A stretch of 64,000 bases of DNA, taken from NCBI GenBank assembly GCA_029718625.1, contig CM056380.1, positions 101,623,586-101,687,585 on the forward strand, given 5' to 3'. Both the position numbers and the translations under genes were made by a program. Shown piece after piece: positions 11,101 through 63,865 of this stretch (positions within the stretch are counted from its first letter, which is position 1; each line of letters begins with the position of its first letter). The notes beneath the pieces were generated by a model. That model saw nothing but the letters and a program-made list of their open reading frames with translations. It was not told where the DNA came from and ran no database searches. This DNA comes from Synaphobranchus kaupii. Taxonomy: Eukaryota > Chordata > Actinopteri > Anguilliformes > Synaphobranchidae.

Positions 11101-13950
11101 TGGACAGCACAGCAATGCCAACACATTTGTATCCACAAATATTACCTAACTGCCTAGCAAAGGATTTCCTTTTAAAATAATGTTTGTGAAACTCCCAGGT
11201 GGTGCATCCAGCACTGGCTGTCAGCACAGTGTTAAGCCCCGAAAGTCTGGAATGGGGCCTCCCGCAGAATCACGCGTAATTGGTCATAACATCACCCAGG
11301 GCGTGTCTCACCACACTGTACAATACCGACTCTTCTGGTCCATTAGCTGGCTGTTGGCTGCTGTCTATGTCAGCTGGGAAAGCCACATGCTATCCTCCAG
11401 CACAATAACAATCGGGCTCAGTGAGCTGCAACGTGAAAAAACGGTGCGTGCGCTAGCTTATACCCTCCCCAAACAGAAGGCGGCCTTTTCCTGTGATCTA
11501 GCGGGTCTTACCGTTACGACTGAGCATTGCAAAATAAGGAGTGGAGAAAAAAAACAGGGATGCATTTGCCAAGCAGAACACAGACATTGTCATTTTGCTG
11601 CTTTCATCATTAGTGCTGAGCAGTATGGAAAGGGCAGTCTGGCCAGTTTCTGAATTTGTTGTATTTCATATTTCTCTGCGATCACAGGCTGTTTTCCACA
11701 GGTTTCCCAGCTAAAGGCTGAGCCATTAACTCACCACATGCTCTGATCTTAGAAAGGCAATTTGTCCAAAAGTTTCGACATTGAGGACTTCTTGGAGTGA
11801 TGTGGCAATGGATTGTGGAAACTGATGTAACACCATGCTAATCCTAAACCTCTACACACATGATATTTTAAACTCATACAAGATCTTTTTTAAAAACAGT
11901 GAGGTTTGGTAGTTATATCTTTGTGTTACTCCAAGGCTGGTAATGTATCTAGCTGTCTACCCAGGACTCAATGGATTGCTTGTTCATCAAAGTGAATCAG
12001 CATTTTGGTATCATTCAGGACCGACATATTACATTGACCCACATTTTCCAAATGGGTCATCTGATGAAGTTTATTCCTGATTAAAATTTTTTGTTAATTA
12101 AAATGTATTCACCACGACTTACCTCTAGCTAAGCATTGGAATTTTGTTCAAATAAATTATGTAATTTTGAATACCACAGGGTTTCTCCATTTTTTCATCA
12201 CAAAAGATTTTCGTCACAAAATTTGAATACATTTCCTTCCCAGTTACGAATTGTGAACGTTTAATGATAAATATTACACATGAAGCTCTTTTCATATACC
12301 CAAAGTGCGGAACCTCCTTATCACCATGGTACCCTGTGTTCTTGACAACTCTCCTCGGCTCAGGGACCTTGGATGAGTCTTCAGTGTTGGTACTCTTCCA
12401 ACTACCGTATTGCATTACCTAATCAGGCCCTGGCAACCATTGTGTGCAGAGTCCAAGGCTTGTTTTACCAGCCTAATATACAGTAGTTGTTGGTATTGTA
12501 GTATTGCAGTCCGAAATGTTGAGCCTGCAATCCATTGCAAGAAAGCAACGTTTCGTTGGTGGGAGTCCAATTGATTTTGTGTCAAAAACAGATGTGTTTA
12601 CATTGAGCGTTCACAATCACGGATGTGATATACGTGCGCGTAGTGTGTGCTACTTCAGCCCCGGTACAAAATCCATCCCCGTCAGCTGGCGATCTGGCAC
12701 AGGACCTGAAGTGCAACAGAACTGCTGCTCTGTGACAGGAGAGAACTCAGTCCACAGCAGCACAAACAGTTGCAGTCAGCATGCGGCCCCGGTAAAGCTC
12801 ATCAGTATGCATATCTCTGCAGTGTATCTCCGTCTTACACCTTTAACAGCACAGACCGCCGTTGACGGCCACGGCAGAACAGCGCAGGCTGTAAACGCTC
12901 CATCCCTGGCTGCTTTTCCGGCTCTTCAGTTCATCACAGCCAAGCTAACGCCACATTTACCATCCCACTAGGCTATACTAGCTATTGTCTTTCATAACTA
13001 ATATCATAACTACTTCAGATTGCAGATCAAATCATAGCTACTTCAGTATTTTATTCAAGGTTTATTTTAAAATGTCGTCTCCCACATGAATAATTTTGGG
13101 TTATATTTTAAATAGAAGCGTCTCAAGCTTTTCTAAATTGGGGGTGATGATGACGCAGGTCGACTGAACCTGGATGTGATATCTCACAATATACAATGGC
13201 TGCCAAATGTGATTTCCTACTAGCTTCCTTCTAAAAGTAATCAGCCAATCAGAATCAAGTATTCACCCAGACCATGGTGTTCCACTGGTAATGATTCAAT
13301 TATATTTCTAATGAAATAAACAAACCATTTAACAAAGCATTCTGAAAGTCTTAAAATAATTGGGGAATCGGGCCGGATAATTAGTGTTTGTCCAATAATC
13401 GCTTTCACGCTGAGAAATGTACAATGTCACTACTGATAAAAGATGCAATCAAAGACGAGAACACAAGTGGTTCAACTCCAGTGGATACCAAAGGATTAAA
13501 ACGGAGAGGTCGGACAAGGTCTTTGATTCAATAAGATCTTCTCTCGAGGACTTCTGTCTGACATTATTAGAATTCTTTTCCAGAATCAAAGATTGTCAAG
13601 TCAAGCACGGTGACGGCTCTGTCTCTCGCACAGTTATCCGCAGCGCAGACACATTTAATCATCAACGAGCATCGTCGCGCTTCTTCTAAAGGTCAGCACG
13701 CGCTAAACGCTCTGCAAAGGTTCAAAAGCCAGCGTCCTCCGAGTCGGCGTAATAGATTGGGTAACCTTATCACGGTTTATGTAAGAATTGATTGGCCCTC
13801 GTGCGTCTTTCCCTTGCATGGCCTCCAGAACAAGCAGATTGGTTTATTGCCCATTTACATCTCTTATCTCATTTGACATAGTTTCCAGAGCCTGACACAC
13901 TGCGAAAGCTTTGGGGGAACTGTTTGGAATAATATCACCTCACTGAATGC
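8173..13950. other. Intergenic, no gene recognised
   Basis: Mostly AT-rich single-copy-looking DNA. Small CA/AC runs occur near 9320-9345 and 11045-11062. Open frames of 150-odd codons at 11180-11653 and 12504-12971 (plus strand) have no recognised motif, no obvious splice context and no similarity I know; they may be chance frames or conserved non-coding DNA. Confidence 0.5.
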
Positions 13951-13969
13951 CATCTCGACAGAAACCGCG

Positions 13970-14280
13970 AGTCCGTACTCAGCCAGGCCCGCGCGGCCCG
14001 CGCGCTCGTTGACATTCAGCTCTCCCGCGCCAGCGCGCCGAAGGAGAACCGGGTCGGAGGCTTTTGAAGCGAGGGAGGACGTCTGTAAAACCTCTCAAAG
14101 AGACAAAGGAACGAAGGCGAGGTCGAGCCGGCGGTATCAGAGCGTTCTAACGAAGAGCCACCCGTGAGGCGCCCGGAGCGAGGCGACGCGACGAGGAGAG
14201 CCGCCGCGGGAATCCTGCGTCCCCCTCCGCCCCTCCGCATCCGTCCGCCGGGACGCTGTGCCCTGAAGTTAGTCATTTGC
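13970..14280. promoter_or_regulatory. CpG island
   Basis: About 300 bp dense in CG dinucleotides (CGCGCGGCCCGCGCGCTCG near 13990), in contrast with AT-rich DNA to its left. Such islands usually mark vertebrate promoters, but I see no coding exon with it and no clear TATA or initiator. The direction is unknown. Confidence 0.5.
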
Positions 14281-14445
14281 GGCTCTTAGGCAGGCAGAGC
14301 TGGACGGAGCTGACGTTCACACAGCCACGGCGCTGGTCTCAGGGGGGAGATTTGCTTTGTATAAACATCAGCTCAGGGGGCTGGGGAAAGAGGGAAGGCC
14401 AGAAAAAGGGACAGAGAAACATAGAGAGAGACAGAAAGAGAGAGC

Positions 14446-14985
14446 GGCTCCGTGCGAACGCTACAGGAGAGGCAGTCTAACAGGGTTGTATTGGTAGAGA
14501 GGAGAGAGAGAGACAGAGAGAGAGACAGACAGAGAGAGCGAGAGAGAGACGGAGAGAGCGAGAGAGAGACGGAGAGAGACAGAGAGAGCAACTCCTTGTA
14601 AACGCTACAGGAGAGGCAGTCTAACAGGGTTGTATTGGTAGAGAGGAGAGAGAGAGACAGAGAGACAGACAGAGAGAGCGAGAGAGACGGAGAGAGACAG
14701 AGAGAGCAGCTCCTTGTGAACGCTACAGGAGAAGCAGTCTAACAGGGTTGTATTGGTAGAGAGAGAGAGACAGATAGAGAGAGCGAGAGACAGAGAGAGA
14801 GACAGAGAGAGCAGCTCCATGTGAACGCTACAGGAGAGGCAGTCTAACAGGGTTGTATTGGTAGAGAGGAGAGAGAGAGACAGAGAGAGCGAGAGAGACA
14901 GAAAGAGAGAGTGGCTCCGTGTGAACGCTACAGGAGAGGCAGTCTAACAGGGTTGCATTGGTAGAGAGGAGAGAGAGAGGGTTGG
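14446..14985. repeat. Five-copy tandem repeat with GA-rich spacers
   Basis: A conserved core of about 55 bp (GAACGCTACAGGAGAGGCAG, then TCTAACAGGGTTGTATTGGT) recurs at about 14455, 14600, 14715, 14823 and 14922. It is separated by GA-rich spacers of shrinking length, so the repeat period falls from about 145 to 98 bp. All copies share orientation. Confidence 0.93.
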
Positions 14986-15610
14986 CGCCTGCAGAATGTA
15001 CGGGGACAGCCTGTTCGGAGTGCGCAGTGTGCAGACAGGTTTCTGAGCGCAGGGGGAGGGGTTGCTCAGAGCAACTGAGGACAGCCTGTGTTCAGAGTGT
15101 GTCTTTTGACGGCATTCTTTAAGGGTGCGAGGGAACGAAGCGTGTTGCGAGCTTGTTTAGTGTGCGCAAATGTGCTATTCAGAGACTGCCCATGCAGCGT
15201 GCAGAAAAGCTGTAAACAGCATGTAGGGATAGATTGAATAAAGCAAAAAGGGATAGCATGGGGATCGAACAAGCAGAAATGAACTGTGTTCAGACAACGT
15301 GGAAATGTACTACATTCTGTGTGTTGAAACGGACTGTGTGCAGGCACAGGCTCTCCTTGTGTAAACAATGTGCTGGGAGCACGAGGGGAAAAAAACTGTG
15401 TTCAAAGTACATAGGAGACTTTTCACTGCTCATTGCAGGAAAGCCTGTTCGTAACGCGCAGAGGCTGGATTTACTCATAGCATGAGGGGACTGGGTGAGG
15501 TCAGAGTGTACGGGGTCAGAGTGCACGGGGGGGGCGGCTTGTTCAGTATGAGAGCCCAGCCTGTGTTGAGTGAGGGGGCATAGCCTCTTTAGAGCTTCGC
15601 TGCCAAATGT
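14986..15610. repeat. Degenerate tandem repeat (CTGTGTTCAGAGTG-like motif)
   Basis: Variants of AGCCTGTGTTCAGAGTG recur at irregular 30-80 bp spacing (near 15008, 15084, 15287, 15330, 15394, 15440, 15538 and 15558). It looks like an old, eroded minisatellite directly following the five-copy array. Confidence 0.5.
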
Positions 15611-17480
15611 GTCCAGAAAGATTTCAGCTTGTCAGACAAATTATTAAAATTCAGCCTGTTATCAATGTGTGCACAGTAGGCGTGTGCTTTTAATAATATG
15701 TAACAGTGTAATCTTATATTTTTGAACATTTTGAAAACTAGTTGAAAGCAAAAATTCAATTATCATAAAAAGGAAATGTACATACATAAGCCTTGTACAA
15801 CAGGATGAATTTGATTAGAAAAGGTCATTTGCATCTGAGCACATTCAGTGCATCTGTAAACCTTTTCTCAGCAAAAGAAGCCGTCACGATCTTGAATCAT
15901 TAGTTGTTTATTGAAACATATTATTAGATATTCTTATAAATGAAGGGGAATCATCTCTTATTGAATATAGATGAAAAATATCTTTTAGAATAATAATTGC
16001 AATTTCTGCTATTCACCATGCAAGTGGGCGATGCAGAATAATTAATTTATCAACAAGACAATAAAACAACAATTTGATCATATCAAGCCCATCGTTAGTT
16101 CTATTCAAGAGTAAAAACAGCCTAATTATAACATGCAAAAAAATAACATGAGGGCTATGATAGCTACCCACAAATCCTCCTTCCATTTGTGACGATACTT
16201 CATGGCATGGAACTTGGCAGCTGCTGACTTGAAATTAAATGCGCCATAGGTTTTAGGGCATCTCCAGATTCACATTAGCTGCATAACGTTCTCCTCCTGC
16301 AAGCGGCTTCTCGTGCGGTTTTGATCCGACAGAAATCGTTGCTTCACGTCTACAGTCTAACAGCCTGTTGAAGGGTCATTTTAGGTGATCGCAATAAGAA
16401 GTTGCTGTGCTTTCGAGACGAAACAAGTGAAAAGTAATTGTAAAAGCCATTGTTTATGCTCAAGCCTATATTTATTTATATACATTTTTTTTTCTTTCTA
16501 ATACTAATACATTTTTGTCAGTCAAAAACCTGCAATTTCCAGCTAATGCAAACTTAAGTGTGAGGCCCAGGGAGAGAATGTTCCAAATGAGCATGCGCGC
16601 ACGCACGCACGCACGCACGCAGATCTATGTTCTGCTTCCCCTCAACGCCAAAGGGCAGGACTCCTTTGAAGACCAAACGTGTGTCAAAATGTGTAAACGG
16701 CACTTTAATGACTACCATAAACCGCACACTCAGCAGTAATACATCAAAAGTCTGTTGACATCATGAACTCCACGTTAACGAGAAGCATTTGCATATATCC
16801 CTGGACTTTAGTAGTTTACTTCTAGGTTTGAGACATAGAAGACTAAAACACGCCGCTAGACTATTCATAAAAATCTCATAGCAATTCCCTGTTGTTGTTT
16901 TTTTCCATTTTCAGAAAAGAACTCAGATGAACCAATCATCCCTCTATAAATGAGCAGGACAGCATGTAGTTTAATCCCCTTGCATCCAATTTGAACCCTA
17001 AACAACCAGCACCCCCCCCTCCCCTCCCTCCCTCCTCTCCATCTGAAGCCTGCCCAAACTCTTGAGAAACATTAATCATATTTGATGGCTGTTTACAAAA
17101 AAATGCATTGTGGTGCACTGATGAATTCTGGAACCGTCTCAGCAGCTCGGTGTAACAGCGGGGGGAGCTGCTGGCAAATAAGGAGAAGACAGATAGGTAC
17201 GTCTGCCTGCAGTCCAGAGGAAACACTTTTCAGATGTTCAGAAAGGGGGGGGGGAGGACAAAAAGGAAAGAAAAAGTAATGGACAACATGGTAACGTCTG
17301 CCGTTTTCCATTCCACTGCACTAAAGTCATTATTTCACTTCATTTAAGGATTGATGAACGGAATTATCTAACCGCGTGGGTTGCAGGCACGCACAGGCAG
17401 CCGTCACTGACGGGGAAAATAGGACGTGGGTTTTTGGAGTGCCACTCAAGTAGCGGTCATGCTCTCCCTCGCGTTCCGCC
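15611..17480. other. Intergenic, no gene seen
   Basis: AT-rich to about 16.9 kb with a short GCAC repeat at 16595-16620, then a pyrimidine-rich strip (16990-17040). No supported gene. Confidence 0.6.
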
Positions 17481-17589
17481 AGCCTAGAGCGTCTGCAAAT
17501 TGCAGAGCCTCGTTCCGCCATCTCTGAAAGCTCGCCGTTCCCCACCCCTCCCGCCCCCCCCCCCCCCGAGATAAGCGATAAGGCATAAT

Positions 17590-17930
17590 GATGCCGGGAG
17601 ACGAGCCAAGTCACTCAGACGACGCGCGTGGGATCCGCAGCGACGGGTACGCCAAAGCGAACGTCTCCACTGAGCGTCCGGGCAGCGCCCAGACAGCAGC
17701 GCAGAGACCGACAGAGCGCCGCCCGCGCCAATTAGCGGGCGGCAGCTGGGCAGGCCGGGGAGCGCCGGAGCAGCGCGGCGTACGCGCAGTATGTTCCGGA
17801 ACCTTCCGCCGCAACACGGTCGCAGTGTCAATATAGGACGGCCCCACCCGAAGGAGAGCTAATTCAGCGATGCCGACCGATAGCGTCCATTAACGCACGC
17901 TCGTCTCTCGCGCGCTGTTCAACCGGCGGG
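17590..17930 (+). promoter_or_regulatory. CpG island with promoter-like sites (CCAAT, GC box, HSE, TATA-like)
   Basis: Within a CpG-dense 340 bp, on the plus strand, lie CCAAT at 17728-17732, GGGCGG at 17737-17742, a perfect three-unit heat-shock element TTCCGGAACCTTC at 17794-17806 and an ATATAGG TATA-like box at about 17831-17837. Order and spacing fit a polymerase II promoter starting near 17860. No convincing coding exon follows: the first ATG (about 17870) is closed after a few codons. The function is an inference from motifs. Confidence 0.4.
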
Positions 17931-18792
17931 TTAAGAGGCTGCGTTCTAAGTAATCGATCCGAAGGACGAATTCTGGCGAAACCATCCAGAATAACACTGA
18001 ATTCATCATATCAACCCTCTAGCAGTTTTCTCCCAGGTGGTTTATATCGATCTGAAGGGGAAAAAAGAGAGGAAGAGGAGTTCAGCCGTAGGGAACTCAA
18101 GCACTGTGAAGTGTGGGAGGCACACGCATACACAACATTACCAGGGAACACATACATAAGCAAAGAAACACCCAAAGTATGAAGTCTTTCCAACTTTGAC
18201 CTTAGCTCGAGGGCAATCGCCAAGGGTGAGTTCTTATGTTGCATGCTCTATATAGTTTGATCCATACCAGCAAATATTGAGTTTGGAGCATTATTGATGG
18301 AACAAAACCATATTACTGAAGATGGGGTTTATTTACACAATAAGAAGCCATACCTTCATCAACGTGACATTGAAAGGTACGTATTGTGGTTCTATGAGAA
18401 AAATAATTGCAGTATGAGAGTTGAGTGTAGAAAGTGCTTATAAATCTGAAATATAGACTTAGAAATCTGCTTTGTGGAGGCCACTTACTGGAAGCATGCT
18501 CACCACATCCACCTGAATACTTGCCCTGGGAAACATCACTCGCCATCACAGGCACTCCAAAATCTTCATTCTGAACAAGATAGGCATGGTCAACTGCACT
18601 CTGCAATAGCATTGTGTGCTTACCTAAAAAACGGATAGATCCTGAGACCTCTCAAGCCCACGCCCCCGGTTTCCCTTTAACGATTAGTACGTTTAGAGCG
18701 GCCTCGCCAATGATTCAGCTGCGAAATCTAACGGGAGAAACATGCGGGAGGGAGGACCGCGTGGTGTGCGTCAGGGGCAGGGGCAGGGGCAG
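17931..18792. other. Intergenic, no gene seen
   Basis: Mixed-composition DNA without a recognised gene or repeat; it ends in a GGGGCA triplication (about 18773-18790) before the CA array. Confidence 0.55.
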
Positions 18793-18882
<90 letters not shown>

Positions 18883-18949
18883 ACTCGCACACACGCACAC
18901 ACGCACACACACCCACACACCCACACACACCCACACACACACACACACT
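18793..18949. repeat. (CA)n microsatellite, about 155 bp
   Basis: Long CA array, pure to about 18876, then interrupted by T, G and CC variants. Frames running through it are artefacts. Confidence 0.98.
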
Positions 18950-21782
18950 GGAGGAGTGGACCCCCTGAGACGCACTGATCCATCTCTGCTCCAGGACTAT
19001 TCATCTTCCGAAGCACGGGAATCACTTCGGCTCTCACAAAGGAGAGACGAGATTGAGTTTTCTATTAGTATCAGGAGCGAGAGCTGCTGCCACCGTGTGT
19101 GGCTGGGGGCCATACTGTAGTCTGGCCGTCCCTCAGCACAGCTGCGGCGGATTCACCAACGGGCAAAAAAAAAAAAAAAGGCCGTGCCGGTGCAGCCCGT
19201 TTACCCACACATCACATCTGTATAGTAATAGCAGGGCGCACAAACTGACAACAACTTGCCTTTTTTACGGTTGAGATTTAGGAAATAAGCAGAAATTATG
19301 CCTAAATGACTTGAAAGTGGAGCTTTTAAATGTTTATGCTACGGCTGGGTTCAGACATTTTGGCCTAAAGTGAATGGTACAGGTATAGGCTAGTTTAAAA
19401 CCAACCATCTATCAAGACAATCCTAAATTGCAGCATTTTTGTTCAGTTGATGGCACGGACTGCTAGCTCATCTCTACAGTTCATAGTTTGTCTGGGGGAC
19501 CGCGACGCTCAAGCGAACAGGACATGCGTTGGATACGGAGGAGTTAAGGTGGATTAGGATGTGTGATTTGTCATAGTGGTACCCTGCAAAGTTCTGAACA
19601 AATGCTTGAGGCTTTCGGCAGCCACGCTCCTCTGAAGAGAGGGACAGTTTGTGCTGGATGTCCTTGTCCCGGGAGATTAAAGCCCCGCGGAATCAATCTC
19701 CCAGCATGCCATTCAACGCCGACGGAGGACGGGTGGCCGCTAGGAGCAGAAGCAATCTGACACAATAGGCCTAGAGCCAAGAGCAATTACTGCAGTGCGT
19801 CACCTGCTCACGGGCGAAGGCCGATCGTGCGCCGGCCTCCCTGCCGCACAGGACCGTCCGCTCGCGGGGCCGAGAAATTCGACCGGGACCGCACCGAAGC
19901 GCCCGTGCCGACGAGCGACCGCCACGTACCCGCGGCCCCAGCCGACTCGCGCGTCGCCGTTCGACTCACTCGGAATGACACCGCAGTGGCCCGTAAACAT
20001 CGAGCCAGACTTCCCTTCAAGCGCAGTAAAACACCCGGAATGATCCGCCAGCTTATCCCCTGCCCCCCCCGCTACGGTTTCCCTGGCTGCGGCTTTCTCG
20101 CCTGGCTCTCCGCAGTCTCGCTAATAGGAAGTGTGAGGGCCACTCCGGGACGAGAGAAGCGCGGCGGTGTAACCTCGCGTCACTTAATCAATGTGAGAAA
20201 CGCCACACGGGAGGACCGTTCCCCCAGTCAGCAGACATATGTACGGAGAACCCTGGAAGATTTAAACGGCCAGGATTTAATACTGTGGCTTAACCCAGGG
20301 GAACAGAGATGATTAGTCTCCAAGGGACGGGGGCAAAAATGTATCGGAGGTTAGTGAAGGAGAAAAGAGATGATGGGGGAGGGGGAAGGGGAGGTAGGGG
20401 GCCAGTAAGATATTGGGGGGGGGTATCTCTTATTCTTTGGAGGCCCTTAACTACGCCATCCATCTCCCCAAGACGATCCTTCTGAGACCATCTGCTGAGA
20501 CGCCATCATTACTTCTGCTGCTCCTTGCACTCCGGCGTCGGGACTTTTTCATTATCGAGAGACGGCACAAGTTACTGAGGCGTTCTCCAGGGCCGCCTGC
20601 CCGCTGGGGGTTACGTGCGCGGCGTCACGCCAGGCAACACAGGCGGACAGAGCAGCCTCCTTCTGGAGTTTCACTGGAGGCCTGCGACTGACCCCTTCCC
20701 TCAGCAGGCTGGCTCTGATGAAGCCCCTTCTCGGAAAACAGCCATGTTCTTCTTTGCTTTTGTTCAATTTCTTTTTTTTTTGCTGGATTAAATTTTGCAC
20801 CACATCACATGAACAAACACTGTTTTACAGAGGAAGAAGTAAGGGAGAGGGTGGAGTTGATACGGTTGCCAATTTGGCTGCATCTCTCTGCATGATTTCA
20901 TGTCGGTTCTGACTGGGAATTTCAACAGCGTCCGGGTCGGTGACCTGAACGCAAACAGAATTTTCAAAGCGGGTTCCTGCAATGTGCCAAAATGGACTGG
21001 TGTACGTTTCAGAGAGCGTCATCTAATTTAACACCGGACCACATCAATGCTGTACCGACACATAAAAAGAGCTACAGAGCTGCCATTTAGGCTGTCCCAT
21101 TTCAGTGTATCAGCAGGTCTTCAGCTGCGACTGGGTGCGAGTTTTGGTCGAGCTCTTTCCTAGACTGATACACACTACAATCCACTCCAGCCAGTCACGC
21201 CCCATGGGGAGACATGACATGACCCCCACGCGCTGGAACGGCGGTTTGTCTGCAGGCTGCACTCTCGATCCCCCGCCCCATATCTTACAGCTTCGTCTGT
21301 GAGTCCTTATCTCCAAAACAAATGGCTCCCGGACGTTGGCTCCAGAGAGGGGTCATTTATCTGCCTGACGCGCGCTCCAGTTTGTCTTCTCGCTGGCCTT
21401 GCGACAGCGCTTACGGTGTAGAGCCACGCGAAGGCACGTCTGGCTCTGCTCACCCCTCCCCTCCCCTCCCCCCCCCACCCCCCCATTCACAGCACATCAA
21501 TCAATCACCCCCACACGCCACTCTTGCCGTTTAACGCCCCCAATCTTCCACCCCTAAATCAATGCGGCATCGTTCACGGGCCCTTCCAGCCGCATTACCG
21601 CTGGGCCCGTTACACGCACGCACCCAGCCGCAGCTCCGCAGCACACGCCAGGTGCAGTACTGGAGCTCCACAAGCCGGGCGAACCATCACACGCCTTTAG
21701 CAGAGCCCCAGGAAGCACGGTGAACAGGATGAACATCCTTGTAAAAGCGATTTCATTTGTAGCCAGTGAATGTTCAGAGTAA
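18950..21782. other. Intergenic; CpG-rich at 19800-20220, no gene recognised
   Basis: CpG density rises at 19800-20220, with an A-run at 19166-19179 and G-runs near 20350-20430. C-rich low complexity lies at 21470-21490. Several overlapping open frames in the CpG-rich part run on both strands, as expected from composition, and none shows a domain. Confidence 0.5.
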
Positions 21783-21788
21783 TTTATT
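21783..21788 (-). terminator. Candidate SHQ1 polyadenylation signal (AATAAA)
   Basis: TTTATT on the plus strand reads AATAAA in the SHQ1 direction, about 1.0 kb past the stop codon. Cleavage would be expected roughly 15-25 bases further, near 21760-21770. Confidence 0.4.
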
Positions 21789-22797
21789 ACAAGGACACTT
21801 CACGCACAGGTAAAGGCCATTTTTTGCCATTTTCGGCTTCTGTGAGGTAAAAGAAAAGCAAAGACATTGTGAGTTACCAAACTTCTTAGGACTGAGGTTC
21901 AAAGTCGGCATCCTGTTGACGTTCGTCGGGTGTTACTGCCTCATGCCGTTCATCCCTCACGTCCGAGGTCATTTCTTAAAAATCAAACGGAGGGTCGTGC
22001 TCTGTCCACCAGCCTGTACAGCTCACAGGAAATGGATTTATGTTCATTTATATAAAATATGACACAAGCTCAGTACCATCTCACAAAGGAAAGGGGTGGA
22101 GGCACAATGATATACATTTAAAAAAAATAATAACATCAGGAATATATGCTTATAATACATCCACAGGTTGGATGGGACTAAAGTGATATAGCAATTATTT
22201 AAATATAATCATTTAAAATCCAAAAATCCAGGAGTCAATTTGTGAAATGGAGTCATATGACAAATATTTCTTTAAATTGCTTTCTTCTGATAGAAAAGGT
22301 GAAGTCTCAAAATGAAGTGTTAATTATTATAATTTCTTTACTTCACAAAACAGCTCCTTAAGAACAAGCATTGAAAAGTTGTCTGGGATCATATTAAGGT
22401 ATTAAGGCAGGCAAAAAGGCTAATGCAAAACATTTATATTACATTAAACATTTAGTATACAATAGTTCAACAAGCTAAATAAACAAGTCTGAAACTGTAC
22501 AAGGCAAAAGCAAAATCGCACTGTCCTCTGCACTCTTTATAAAAAACAAAATAAATAAAAAAGACGCACGCCAGAATAGCCAGAAGTATTCTCCAAAATC
22601 CACAGCATGTCTATTCTTCTGTTCTTCTCACCAGTGCGCTTTGTGAATCCATTTCCTGAAGCATGAAGTTCAGGAACTTGCGTGTACGAGGGTGTTAGCA
22701 ATCACTCCGCCACGGTATTCGCCTTTCTTCTTCACCTTCCTGCTCTCTTCCTCTTCGCCTCCGCTTCTCGGAGGCAGCCTCGCCAGCCTCGCCGCGA
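21783..22797 (-). other. shq1: Probable SHQ1 3' UTR
   Basis: After the stop codon about 200 bp remain mixed in composition, then the DNA becomes AT-rich to about 21780, where it returns to GC-rich intergenic sequence. The only exact AATAAA on the minus strand in this stretch is at 21783-21788. The UTR extent is inferred from that signal and the composition change; no transcript is available. Confidence 0.45.
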
Positions 22798-62650
<39,853 letters not shown>

Positions 62651-63865
62651 CTGGGAAACACACAGGTCATGCAGCAGCAGTCAGAGCAGGCCAGATTAAT
62701 CAGCACAGAACGATGAGACACCAACAGCAGAAAGAGGACCATCTCAAGCCTAGGTCACGAGGGCTACCGTTTTCAGCTGGTTCTACATTCCCCTTGAGCA
62801 AATTACCATCTAATGGCACCACACACCATATGAACACAGATAGGTCAGAGGCCAGAGAATGTTATCAAATTACACAGCTGAGCTTTGGCCTTCTGGAGCA
62901 AGGTTGAGCACCCTCTGCTCATCTACACACACAGCACTTTGCTCTGCATACTCTAAATCTCTCAAAATGGCGCGTTGTATGCTCTGTAAATGATTCATGC
63001 GGCAATGGAATCTCTGGCCTACAGCAATGCCAGTTTGGTACTGAACGTAACATTTGGATATCCGCAAAACCAAGCAAGATACAGGAGTTCAAAAGTGATC
63101 AGGATCGGTCTCATTTAATGTAATCATCGTGAGACAAACATTTCAGTTTCATGCATTTTAATGACCGCATAAAACTTTGGATGTCAGAGTATTTACCTTT
63201 AAAATGCATTAAGCCTCTGATTGCCTTGGCGGTGGACCTTTAATGAGGCTTGTTGAGTCCAGGAGAGGCATCTAAATGGTTTCTAATTACTCGTGTAAAC
63301 AGGGACACACATAACTGCAGCTTTATTGCCAGCTGTTGCTGAATTATTTAAACACTGCATGTCAAATAGAGCACTCTGGGAATAAGGCCATGGGGAGAGG
63401 GCAGTACAGCGAAATTAAACACTTTCTCTATAAACCAAACATAACTGAACCCGCCAATTAGCAACTCATTAAAGTAAAACAGATTTTAAAAATAAACTGA
63501 CGCTAAGGGTAGTCATGCTACTGTTTTGTTTTCATGTCAAACATGGACATGTCAAACGCATCCACATTCTTGCACAGCATGCTGGGGGAAAAAGACCAAC
63601 AGCGGGTGTGACACAAAACTGTTCATTAATAGTAATGCATGTGGAGTGGAATAGTATGCAAGTATCCACTTTGTGAGGCAGTTTCCTGGTCTAAATATAC
63701 CTAATGTTTTCAATAAATTATGCTATTCTTCCCTGTCAAAGGCTTTTTCATGTTAAATGCACTTATAAATAGTATACTATACAGTAATGGATAATTAATA
63801 TCCAAAAAGTAGCTGAGTTACTCGCACACCAGAAAAGCTGAGAAAATCTAGTTTTTGCTTTAGAG
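62651..63865. other. SHQ1 intron, upstream exons not found
   Basis: I looked on the minus strand for the preceding CS-domain exon, which must end in phase 1 before GT, and found no in-frame candidate. The earlier exons lie beyond the window. Confidence 0.55.

Noticed and set aside
18614..19120. Thr-His repeat frame
   Set aside because: It spans the (CA)n array; the non-repeat flanks show no domain.
13970..20220. Possible first exon of a neighbouring gene such as RYBP (next to SHQ1 in mammals)
   Set aside because: I looked for the conserved zinc-finger start of that protein around the CpG islands and did not find it; synteny alone is not enough.
62651..63865. Upstream SHQ1 exon, including a candidate before the GGTAAAT at about 63200 (minus strand)
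   Set aside because: In the needed phase the candidate meets a stop, lacks a pyrimidine-rich acceptor and does not resemble the CS domain.
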